From: Phyllobacterium myrsinacearum
GTDB taxonomy: Bacteria > Pseudomonadota > Alphaproteobacteria > Rhizobiales > Rhizobiaceae
NCBI RefSeq assembly: GCF_002980555.1
Contig: NZ_PVBT01000001.1
Location: forward strand, 682,001-746,000
DNA: 64,000 bases
Direction: 5' to 3'
The translations under genes were made by a program, and so were the position numbers. Shown one piece after another: positions 57,428-64,000 of the stretch. The notes under the pieces are model-generated. The model ran no database searches. It worked only from the letters and a program-made list of their open reading frames with translations, and was not told the origin of the DNA. The number at the start of each line of letters is the position of its first letter. The first letter of the stretch is position 1.

Positions 57428-58192
57428 TTATTTAACGAGAACCGGCCCGGTCGGCCGCAACTGTTCATTTTCATTCATGATGCCCAGACGGCGGGCGACT
57501 TCCTGATAGGCCTCGATCAGACCGCCCATATCGCGGCGGAAACGGTCCTTATCAAGTTTTTCGCTGGTCTGGCTGTCCCACAGGCGGGCGGAATCAGGGG
57601 AAAACTCGTCGGCGACGACAATGCGCATCATGTCGCCTTCCCACAAACGGCCGCATTCGATCTTGAAATCGACGAGCTGGATACCGACGCCGAGGAACAG
57701 GCCGCTGAGGAAGTCGTTGACGCGGATGGCCAGCGCCATGATGTCATCGATTTCCTGCGGCGCAGCCCAGCCAAAGGCCGTGATGTGCTCTTCAGAGACC
57801 ATCGGATCGTCCAGAACGTCGTTTTTGTAGTAAAATTCGATGATCGAGCGCGGCAGAACCGTGCCCTCTTCGATTCCAAGACGTTTTGCCAGCGAACCCG
57901 CCGCAATGTTGCGGACGACCACCTGCAGGGGAATGATTTCGACTTCCTTGATCAGCTGCTCACGCATGTTGAGGCGGCGGATGAAGTGCGTCGGAATACC
58001 CATGCGGTTGAGCTGGGTGAAAATGTACTCGGAAATCCGGTTGTTCAAAACACCTTTGCCATCAATGACTTCGTGCTTCTTTGGATGCAGCACGGTGGTG
58101 TCGTCTTTGAAATGTTGGACAAGTGTTCCTGGCTCGGGTCCTTCGTAAAGGATTTTGGCTTTGCCTTCGTAGACACGGCGGCGACGGTTCAT
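57428..58192 (-). CDS. purC: Phosphoribosylaminoimidazole-succinocarboxamide synthase
   Basis: 254 residues. SAICAR synthetase. N-terminal [60 protein letters not shown], and [20 protein letters not shown]. Length is typical of the bacterial type. First gene of the purC-purS-purQ unit, divergent from the DUF1476 gene. Confidence 0.96.
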   Translation of the reverse strand: MNRRRRVYEGKAKILYEGPEPGTLVQHFKDDTTVLHPKKHEVIDGKGVLNNRISEYIFTQLNRMGIPTHFIRRLNMREQLIKEVEIIPLQVVVRNIAAGSLAKRLGIEEGTVLPRSIIEFYYKNDVLDDPMVSEEHITAFGWAAPQEIDDIMALAIRVNDFLSGLFLGVGIQLVDFKIECGRLWEGDMMRIVVADEFSPDSARLWDSQTSEKLDKDRFRRDMGGLIEAYQEVARRLGIMNENEQLRPTGPVLVK

Positions 58193-58504
58193 TGCAGGTC
58201 TCTGGTATTGGAGTTATCGGTCGGCCTTGGTCACAGCCATCATGTTGGCGCGCTAACTATCGTAAAAGCAAGCATTCTACAATGATACTTTATGTAGGTC
58301 CCCGGAATTATGGGTTATATGGGCTTTTTACGACAATGTGACCCATGTTTGACTGAAGTGGTTCATTTCAGACTTCCGATTTCGTGCAGAATGGTTATAT
58401 GAACCTAAGAAGCCATGCCAATCAGGGGCTTGCCCTAAAATTGCCAAGACCCGGGGGGCATCGTTCACCGGAATGACCAATTCATTTTGCGGGAGCAAGA
58501 GAGG
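58193..58504. promoter_or_regulatory. Divergent region between purC and the DUF1476 gene
   Basis: 312 bp. AT-rich parts around 58270-58340, including ATGATACTTTATG and TTATGGGTTATATGGG, presumably contain the promoters of both genes. No RNA gene or PurR-type palindrome is evident to me. Confidence 0.45.
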
Positions 58505-58822
58505 ATGACAATGGAAGATCGCGAAAATGCCTTTGAAAGCAAATATGCGCACGACGCGGAAGTTCGCTTTCGGGCAGAGGCACGGCGCAACAAGCTGATT
58601 GGCCTTTGGGCAGCGGAAAAGCTGGGCAAGACCGGCGAAGATGCGGAAGCCTATGCGCTTGAAGTCATCAAGGCGGATTTCCAGGAAGCCGGTGACGACG
58701 ACGTTTTCCGCAAGATCCGCGCCGATTTCGATGCGGCAGGTGTCGATAAATCCGACCACCGCATCCGCCGGACCATGGATGAAATGCTGGAAGAAGCCAT
58801 CCGCCAGATCCAGGGATCCTGA
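58505..58822 (+). CDS. ATP synthase inhibitor zeta subunit (DUF1476)
   Basis: 105 residues. DRENAFESKYAHDAEVRFRA followed by EARRNKLIGLWAAEKLGKTG and RTMDEMLEEAIRQIQ. The family includes the alphaproteobacterial zeta subunit that blocks ATP hydrolysis by the F1FO enzyme through its N-terminal helix. Start at ATG 58505 matches family convention (MTxEDRENAFE); ATG 58511 has an equally good ribosome binding site. It neighbours purC as in many relatives and is followed by a terminator. Confidence 0.9.
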   Translation: MTMEDRENAFESKYAHDAEVRFRAEARRNKLIGLWAAEKLGKTGEDAEAYALEVIKADFQEAGDDDVFRKIRADFDAAGVDKSDHRIRRTMDEMLEEAIRQIQGS

Positions 58823-58842
58823 TCTGTCCTGATCGGTCTTCG

Positions 58843-58874
58843 TAAAAACCGCCCTTCCGGGGCGGTTTTTTGTT
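58843..58874 (+). terminator. DUF1476 gene terminator
   Basis: Stem AAAACCGCC / GGCGGTTTT with loop CTTCCGG and a following TTTTGTTG. Confidence 0.88.
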
Positions 58875-58944
58875 GGTGCATCCTGGCCGTTTTTGCTTCA
58901 CTCAGAGCTGAGTCGGCCATCAGCAACAATTTCCGGGAGAGATC

Positions 58945-59709
58945 ATGTCGCTAGCGTCACGTCTGAAGGCGGGAGAAACGGTTTTTTCCGCCTGGTGCAA
59001 CCTGCCTCATACGCTGGTCATGGAAACCCTGTGCCGGACGGATTTCACCGCCTTCATGCTCGACATGCAGCATGGCCCGTTCGATACGCAATCGGTTCTG
59101 CAGAGCGTCGGTATCATCCAGAGCGCAGGCAAGCACACGGTGGTGCGCATTCCCGTCGACCGGTTCGACATGGCAAGCCGGGCGCTGGATTTTGGCGCCG
59201 AGGGCATTATCGCGCCGATGATCAATTCAGTGGAGGATGCGCGGCGGTTTGCAGCGTCGATGAAATATCCGCCTGTTGGCGAGCGGTCGTGGGGGCAGTT
59301 GCGCGGCCGTCCGGCAAGCTATGGCGCGGGCGGTTCCGGCGGGTATCTGACCGAAGTCAATGCCAAGACGCTGGCTTTCGCGATGATCGAGACCCGTGCC
59401 GCCTTTACCGCGCTGGACGGCATTCTGGCTGTCGACGGCATTGACGGCGTCTTTGTCGGCCCCGCGGATTTTTCCATCGGCTGGAGCAACGGGGCTGAGG
59501 TGGATGCCGGAACGCAGGCGATCATCGAACCGCTGCGGGAAATCGCGGCCAAGGCGCACGCCGCAGGCAAGCTCTGCGGCATCTACGCGCCCAATGCGGA
59601 GCTTGCAAAGCGGTTCACCGGTCTCGGTTTCACCTATGTTCCCGTTTCCGTCGACACGGCCTATCTGCAGCTCGGTGTGCAGACATTGCTGGCAGCTATT
59701 CAATCATAG
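58945..59709 (+). CDS. HpcH/HpaI-family aldolase
   Basis: 254 residues. Metal-dependent class II pyruvate aldolase of the 2-keto-3-deoxy acid type. DFTAFMLDMQHGPFDTQSVL, RIPVDRFDMASRALDFGAEG, PMINSVEDARRFAASMKYPP, ERSWGQLRG, IETRAAFTALDGILAVDGID, VFVGPADFSIGWSN; Glu and Asp of the metal site are in the last two blocks. Substrates range from homoprotocatechuate to sugar-acid derivatives. GGGAGAG precedes the ATG. Its end overlaps the convergent hydrolase by 6 bp. Confidence 0.9.
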   Translation: MSLASRLKAGETVFSAWCNLPHTLVMETLCRTDFTAFMLDMQHGPFDTQSVLQSVGIIQSAGKHTVVRIPVDRFDMASRALDFGAEGIIAPMINSVEDARRFAASMKYPPVGERSWGQLRGRPASYGAGGSGGYLTEVNAKTLAFAMIETRAAFTALDGILAVDGIDGVFVGPADFSIGWSNGAEVDAGTQAIIEPLREIAAKAHAAGKLCGIYAPNAELAKRFTGLGFTYVPVSVDTAYLQLGVQTLLAAIQS

Positions 59710-60261
59710 TTGCGAAAGGAACTTTGCAAACACCATCGTGCCTTCCGGCCAGGGTCCATGGCCGGATTCGGAATTGAGGTGGCCCGATTCACCGGCGTCG
59801 ATGAACAGGGATCCCCAGGCAGCGGCCAGGTCTTCTGCGACAGCATATTCACAATAGTGATCATTGCGGCTGGCAACGACGATGGATGGAAATGTGAACG
59901 GCTCACGCGGGTAGGGGCCGAATGTCATCAGGTGCTTTGGCCGGATTTTCGGGTTCGACACATCAGGCGGCGTGACCAGAAATGCGCCTTTGATCTTGCT
60001 GCCGATCTGCGGCAAGGCGTGCACAAAGGTCGGCACCCCCAGCGAATGCGCGACGACGACAACCGGGCGGGTGGCTTCGTTGACGGATTTGACCACCTCG
60101 GCCACCCAGTCCGCGAGGACGGGTTTTGACCATTCCTTCTGCTCGACGCGCCGTGCCGTCGACAGCTTGGCCTCCCAGCGTGTCTGCCAGTGATCGGGAC
60201 CGGAATTGGTATAACCGGGAATGATGAGGATATCTGCGTCTTGGACTTTCATGCTCCCCAT
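59704..60261 (-). CDS. RBBP9/YdeN-family serine hydrolase
   Basis: 185 residues, small alpha/beta hydrolase. ILIIPGYTNSGPDHWQTRWE at the N-terminus, nucleophile elbow VVVVAHSLGVPTFVHAL (AHSLG), and later PSIVVASRNDHYCEY with the Asp and GESGHLNSESGHGPWPEG with the His. Function unknown beyond esterase-like activity. ATG 60261 and ATG 60252 are both possible. Tail overlap with the aldolase gene. Confidence 0.85.
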   Translation of the reverse strand: MGSMKVQDADILIIPGYTNSGPDHWQTRWEAKLSTARRVEQKEWSKPVLADWVAEVVKSVNEATRPVVVVAHSLGVPTFVHALPQIGSKIKGAFLVTPPDVSNPKIRPKHLMTFGPYPREPFTFPSIVVASRNDHYCEYAVAEDLAAAWGSLFIDAGESGHLNSESGHGPWPEGTMVFAKFLSQL

Positions 60262-60320
60262 TTAGGAAAAATATGCCGGGATCGCAACGGCGCAAAGTTG
60301 TAAACAATCCGGATTTGATG

Positions 60321-60337
60321 GTTCACGAATGGTGAAC
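60321..60337. promoter_or_regulatory. Inverted repeat upstream of the VOC gene
   Basis: GTTCAC-GAATG-GTGAAC, 6-bp arms and a 5-bp centre, in the 166-bp gap between the divergent hydrolase and VOC genes. Possible operator for one or both. Confidence 0.35.
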
Positions 60338-60427
60338 ATGCTGTTCGCCGCTGCATGGCTTGTATCCGTTGACGTAACGGCCGACTTTAGATGCGATATA
60401 TTAACAGGTGGATCGCCGGGAGTGCAC

Positions 60428-61327
60428 ATGAAGGTCACACGCAGAGATGTTGTCGGCGGTGCCGGTATGCTTGCCTTTCAGGCGATTGCGGGATCAGCCC
60501 GCGCGGAGACAGATATGAGCAGCATTCCCTTTGCAGCGACGGCCCCGACCCATGTGTCAAAAGTTGGCATCAAGGCGAAGGACGCCGATCAGCTGTCGAA
60601 ATATTACAGCGAGGTTGTCGGCTTGCGGGAACTCTCCCGCAAAGGCCAGACAATTGTCCTTGGCGCAGGCGAGGTGCCTTTGCTCGAGATTGAGCAGGCG
60701 GCGGCGATCCGTGCCGACGATCCGCGCAGTGCCGGGCTTTATCACACGGCTTTTCTGCTGCCGCGCCGGGTCGATCTTGCCCGTTGGGCGCGGCGCGCCA
60801 TTGACCAGCGCACGCCGATTGTCGGTGCATCGGACCATATTGTCAGCGAGGCCATCTATCTGACGGACCCGGAAGGCAATGGCATCGAGATTTATGCCGA
60901 CCGCCCGCATGAGAACTGGAAATGGAACGGTTCATCGGTCGAGATGGGCACCGCTGCACTGGATGTCGGCAATCTGCTTGGCGAGCTAAAGCCGGATACG
61001 GCGGAATGGAATGGTGCGCCGGATGGCGCCATGGTCGGTCATCTGCATCTGCGGGTCGGCAATGCCGGGGATGCGGAGGCGTGGTGGCACCGGGAGCTCG
61101 GCATGCAGACCGTCGCCGGTTTCGGCGGCAGCGCCGTGTTCCTGTCAACCGGCGGCTACCATCACCATGTTGCCGCCAATTCCTGGCAGAGCCGGGGCGC
61201 TGGCAAGCGGGACAATGACCGTTCCGGTCTTGCCTGGGCCGAATTCGTGTCGAGCGATGCCCGGGACGAGCGGGAAATCGTCGATCCCTGGGGCAATGTC
61301 ATGCGCATCGTGCCGGCAAAGGCCTGA
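60428..61327 (+). CDS. VOC-family (glyoxalase/extradiol dioxygenase-like) protein with Tat signal
   Basis: 299 residues from ATG 60428 (GGGAG upstream). The N-terminus KVTRRDVVGGAGMLAFQAIA, with the twin Arg, hydrophobic core and ARA cleavage site, is a Tat signal. Two betaalphabeta halves follow: VSKVGIKAKDADQLSKYYSE to IYLTDPEGNGIEIYADRP, then GHLHLRVGNAGDAEAWWHRE to DPWGNVMRIV, the catechol 2,3-dioxygenase CatE-like layout. Metal ligands are likely His in SKVGIK/GHLHL and Glu in GIEIY. If exported, it would be a periplasmic VOC enzyme, which is unusual. An internal ATG at 60515 would give the usual cytoplasmic size. Confidence 0.8.
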   Translation: MKVTRRDVVGGAGMLAFQAIAGSARAETDMSSIPFAATAPTHVSKVGIKAKDADQLSKYYSEVVGLRELSRKGQTIVLGAGEVPLLEIEQAAAIRADDPRSAGLYHTAFLLPRRVDLARWARRAIDQRTPIVGASDHIVSEAIYLTDPEGNGIEIYADRPHENWKWNGSSVEMGTAALDVGNLLGELKPDTAEWNGAPDGAMVGHLHLRVGNAGDAEAWWHRELGMQTVAGFGGSAVFLSTGGYHHHVAANSWQSRGAGKRDNDRSGLAWAEFVSSDARDEREIVDPWGNVMRIVPAKA

Positions 61328-61341
61328 CCGGCTTCTGCCAA

Positions 61342-61375
61342 TAAAAAGCCCGCGAAATCGCGGGCTTTTCTTTTG
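61342..61375. terminator. Bidirectional terminator between the VOC gene and purB
   Basis: Stem AAAAGCCCGCG / CGCGGGCTTTT with loop AAAT and T-rich tails on both strands. Confidence 0.92.
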
Positions 61376-61391
61376 GTCCACGGGGGAATGC

Positions 61392-62699
61392 TCAAGCTTC
61401 GCCGAACACGCGCTTGAAAATCGTGTCGACATGCTTGGTGTGATAGCCAAGGTCGAATTTCTCGCGGATGGTTTCTTCCGGCAGCGCGGCGCGGACATCC
61501 GCATCGGCCAGCAGTTCCTCGAGGAAATCCTTGCCCTGTTCCCAGACTTTCATCGCGTTGCGCTGGACGAGGCGGTAGGAATCCTCGCGAGACACACCGG
61601 CCTGCGTGAGGGCAAGCAGAACACGCTGGGAGTGGATCAGGCCACGGAACTTGTTCATGTTTTTCAACATGTTGTCCGGATAGATCAACAGCTTGTCGAT
61701 GACGCCGGTCATGCGGGCGAGGGCAAAATCAAGCGTGATCGTCGCGTCGGGGCCGATCATGCGCTCGACGGATGAATGCGAAATGTCGCGTTCGTGCCAG
61801 AGCGCCACATTTTCCATCGCAGGCAGGGCAAAGGCGCGCACCATGCGGGCAAGGCCGGTCATGTTTTCCGTCAGCACCGGATTGCGCTTGTGCGGCATGG
61901 CCGACGAACCCTTCTGGCCAGGGGAGAAATATTCCTCCGCTTCCAGGACTTCCGTGCGCTGCAGGTGGCGAATTTCAACGGAGAGGCGCTCGACCGACGA
62001 GGCGATGACGCCGAGCGTGGCAAAATACATGGCATGGCGGTCACGCGGGATGACCTGCGTGGAGACCGGCTCCGGCTCCATGCCCAGCGACTTGGCCACA
62101 TGTTCTTCGACATAGGGATCGATATTGGCGAAGGTGCCGACAGCGCCGGAAATGGCGCAGGTGGCGATCTCGGCGCGTGCGGCCACGAGGCGGGTGCGGC
62201 AGCGCTCGAATTCGGCATAGGCCTGTGCCAGCTTGACGCCGAACGTCGTCGGCTCGGCATGGATGCCGTGGCTGCGGCCGATGGTGACCGTGTCCTTGTG
62301 CTCGAAAGCGCGCTTCTTCAGGGCGGCGAGCAGCTTGTCGAGGTCGGCCAGCAGAATATCGCTGGCACGCATCAGCTGGACATTGAAGCACGTATCGAGC
62401 ACGTCAGACGAGGTCATGCCCTGATGCACGAAGCGCGCGTCGGGGCCGACGATCTCAGCCAGATGCGTCAGGAAGGCGATGACATCGTGCTTGGTCTCGC
62501 GCTCGATCTCGTCAATGCGGTCGATATCGAATGTCGCGGCCCCGCCCTTTTCCCAGATTGTCGCGGCGGCTTCCTTGGGAATGACGCCGAGTTCCGCCAG
62601 CGCATCGCAGGCATAGGCCTCGATTTCGAACCAGATGCGGAATTTCGTTTCCGGGGACCAGATGGCGACCATTTCGGGCCGCGAATAACGCGGGATCAT
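61392..62699 (-). CDS. purB: Adenylosuccinate lyase
   Basis: 435 residues. Cleaves SAICAR and adenylosuccinate to fumarate in purine synthesis. N-terminal RYSRPEMVAIWSPETKFRIW, VHQGMTSSDVLDTCFNVQLM, GRSHGIHAEPTTFGVKLAQA and the signature QKGSSAMPHKRNPVLTENMT. Full-length. It is monocistronic or downstream of the DUF2259 gene, after 112 bp. Confidence 0.96.
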   Translation of the reverse strand: MIPRYSRPEMVAIWSPETKFRIWFEIEAYACDALAELGVIPKEAAATIWEKGGAATFDIDRIDEIERETKHDVIAFLTHLAEIVGPDARFVHQGMTSSDVLDTCFNVQLMRASDILLADLDKLLAALKKRAFEHKDTVTIGRSHGIHAEPTTFGVKLAQAYAEFERCRTRLVAARAEIATCAISGAVGTFANIDPYVEEHVAKSLGMEPEPVSTQVIPRDRHAMYFATLGVIASSVERLSVEIRHLQRTEVLEAEEYFSPGQKGSSAMPHKRNPVLTENMTGLARMVRAFALPAMENVALWHERDISHSSVERMIGPDATITLDFALARMTGVIDKLLIYPDNMLKNMNKFRGLIHSQRVLLALTQAGVSREDSYRLVQRNAMKVWEQGKDFLEELLADADVRAALPEETIREKFDLGYHTKHVDTIFKRVFGEA

Positions 62700-62811
62700 T
62701 GTGTGTTCCTATAGGCAATCGGTGGGCGGATGAGTGTGAAACCTGCTCTAACAGACGAAGGCGCCGTACTCAACGCGCCATTTTCGGCCCGGCAGGGCAA
62801 ATGACCGGAAA

Positions 62812-63549
62812 TCAGCGTTGCGTGGTGACCGCCAGCCAGCGGTAATCGGGGCCTTCAAAGCCGATGGAACGGACAGCGATCAGAATGGCGAGGGCTGGTT
62901 TGCCATCCGAAAGGTAAAAGGTCTGGACGGCGCCGATGCTGTAGCCTTGCGGGCAGTTGCGGCTCGATGGGATGGATTTGTCTTCGTGCAGCGTCCTGAC
63001 ATCGGCTGATGTACCCTGCTGGATCGTCAGGCGAAATCCTTTGTACATCTCCGGTTCCGGGCATTTGTCCGGACGCGGGACATCGATTTCCTCAAGTTGC
63101 ACCGTCAGCGGCTCGTCCATGGGAGGGAAAACCGGACGCGGATTGAATGTCACCTTGAACTTGTCGGCCGACAGCTCGGTGATCGGGCTGGCTGCAACCG
63201 TATCACCTGCATTGGCGCGCAGTTCCGTATCGGCAAGCCCGGTCAGCCCCTGTGCATCGCGGCCGGCCTTTTCACGCGCTTCGGCAAGCGAGGCCTTTTC
63301 ATCGTCAAGGCGCACCCGGACCGGCGTCTTGGGAAGAAAGGCGTCGGTTGCCGTGTCGATGTAATAGCGGTTGGCGTAGGGAAAGCCGGAACCATCCTGC
63401 ACGCCGTATTCCTCGAAGGCAAAAACCTTGCCGTCTTTGGAAAAGCCAAGAATGTCGAGCTTTGCAACATCTCCTGCCCGTGCCGCCACTGGCGAAAAAC
63501 CCAGGACCAGAACGGCGAGGGCGGCGCGAAGCAGGAGGGAAAGGCGCAT
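62812..63549 (-). CDS. DUF2259 secreted protein
   Basis: 245 residues from ATG 63549. Signal peptide (about 1-24, AALAVLVLGFSPVAARA-G). Mature part starts VAKLDILGFSKDGKVFAFEE, with GVQDGSGFPYANRYYIDTAT, and ends VRSIGFEGPDYRWLAVTT, the DUF2259 pattern. Cys in DKCPEPEM and SRNCPQGY could pair. Role unknown. Its ATG overlaps the rpe stop (TGATG), so it is translationally coupled to rpe. Confidence 0.88.
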   Translation of the reverse strand: MRLSLLLRAALAVLVLGFSPVAARAGDVAKLDILGFSKDGKVFAFEEYGVQDGSGFPYANRYYIDTATDAFLPKTPVRVRLDDEKASLAEAREKAGRDAQGLTGLADTELRANAGDTVAASPITELSADKFKVTFNPRPVFPPMDEPLTVQLEEIDVPRPDKCPEPEMYKGFRLTIQQGTSADVRTLHEDKSIPSSRNCPQGYSIGAVQTFYLSDGKPALAILIAVRSIGFEGPDYRWLAVTTQR

Positions 63550-64000
63550 CACGAGCCCTTGACGGTTGCGTTGCGGATCAATTCGATATTGGCGCGGTAG
63601 CTTGCTTCCGATCCACCCTTGAACACGGCAGAACCGGCAACCAGCGCATTGGCGCCCGCCTGCGCCGCCAGACCGGCGGTATCGGCGGTGATCCCGCCAT
63701 CCACTTCCAGATCGATCGGGCGGTCGCCGATCATCGCCTTGACCTTGCGGATCTTGTCCAGGGTCTCGGAAATGAATTTCTGGCCGCCAAAGCCGGGGTT
63801 GACGGTCATGACCAATATAAGGTCGACGTCATTCAGCATGTATTCGATGGCGGATTCCGGCGTGCCTGGGTTGATGGCGATCCCGGCCTTTTTGCCCAGC
63901 GCACGGATGGCCTGCAGCGAGCGATGGGCGTGCGGTCCGGCTTCGGCATGGATGGTGATGATGTCTGAGCCCGCCTTGGCAAAGGCTTCGAGATAGGGAT
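63549..64000 (-). CDS. rpe: Ribulose-phosphate 3-epimerase (5' end cut by window edge)
   Basis: About 150 C-terminal residues; the frame stays open to base 64000, so the N-terminus lies outside. Visible: ITIHAEAGPHAHRSLQAIRA, GIAINPGTPESAIEYML, VDLILVMTVNPGFGGQKFIS, LEVDGGITADTAGLAAQAG and LVAGSAVFKG, the metal- and phosphate-binding parts of the TIM barrel. Interconverts ribulose 5-phosphate and xylulose 5-phosphate. Overlaps the DUF2259 gene by a TGATG. Confidence 0.95.
   Translation of the reverse strand, partial: PYLEAFAKAGSDIITIHAEAGPHAHRSLQAIRALGKKAGIAINPGTPESAIEYMLNDVDLILVMTVNPGFGGQKFISETLDKIRKVKAMIGDRPIDLEVDGGITADTAGLAAQAGANALVAGSAVFKGGSEASYRANIELIRNATVKGS

Overview
The window is one continuous stretch of alphaproteobacterial chromosome. 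Protein families and gene order (recA-alaS-icd region, purB/purC/purS/purQ/purL/bolA/grxD, DUF1476 next to purC, dksA beside a FliO-like protein, cckA, a large GPR-type polar growth protein) point to Hyphomicrobiales (Rhizobiales), most like the Brucellaceae/Phyllobacteriaceae. I see no rRNA, tRNA, prophage, transposase or CRISPR array. Most of it is ordinary housekeeping DNA, with a small accessory insert and several palindromic repeat elements.

Layout. 1-1667: tail of an MFS transporter and a convergent dipeptide epimerase. 1678-1953: first copy of a structured palindromic element. 2127-4662: ABC/MCE lipid transport genes (ATPase, MCE protein, auxiliary lipoprotein) without a permease gene. 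4672-7755: rhodanese, FtrA-type regulator, FAD monooxygenase. 8056-13287: giant coiled-coil GPR-like protein with 18 repeats of 29 residues. 13589-15517: degenerate Hpt protein, [2Fe-2S] ferredoxin and ferredoxin reductase. 15557-18220: a DUF922 protease, folP-folK, a periplasmic protein. 18327-23444: YcjF/YcjX pair, SixA phosphatase, dksA, FliO-like protein. 23773-31346: cckA, ArsR-type regulator, SDR, acetyltransferase, OmpA lipoprotein, psuK-psuG. 31665-37861: recA with an SOS box, alaS, a lipoprotein, icd. 38076-43364: tRNA methyltransferase-murI, LLM oxidoreductase, an HxlR-controlled reductase, DUF3008, extensin-like protein. 43659-48886: rpsD, glsA, ttcA, an IMPase-like protein, a Bcr-type MFS, grxD. 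48993-58192: phosphodiester glycosidase, bolA, purL, an accessory insert (MocR regulator, two DUF1127 proteins, lipoprotein, GST), then purQ, purS, purC. 58505-64000: ATP synthase zeta inhibitor, HpcH aldolase, hydrolase, Tat-exported VOC protein, purB, DUF2259 and a truncated rpe.

The most striking signal is not a gene. Three dispersed elements of about 270-360 bp (1678-1953, 54235-54592, 56885-57157) share core sequence, and each is closed by 26-bp inverted arms that pair almost perfectly within the copy but differ in sequence between copies. Several internal stems also change by compensating substitutions. Two copies sit so that their terminal TAG is the stop codon of the neighbouring gene, and one lies between purS and purQ. 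A second, smaller repeat at 45292-45450 shows the same kind of compensated stems.

Functionally, the de novo purine genes cluster at 50-63 kb, folate synthesis at 16-17 kb, and cell cycle and polar growth functions (CckA, GPR-like protein, Hpt-like protein) at 8-26 kb. Limits: starts were chosen by Shine-Dalgarno sequence and family convention only, functions come from recognised families and motifs, and no database search was run.
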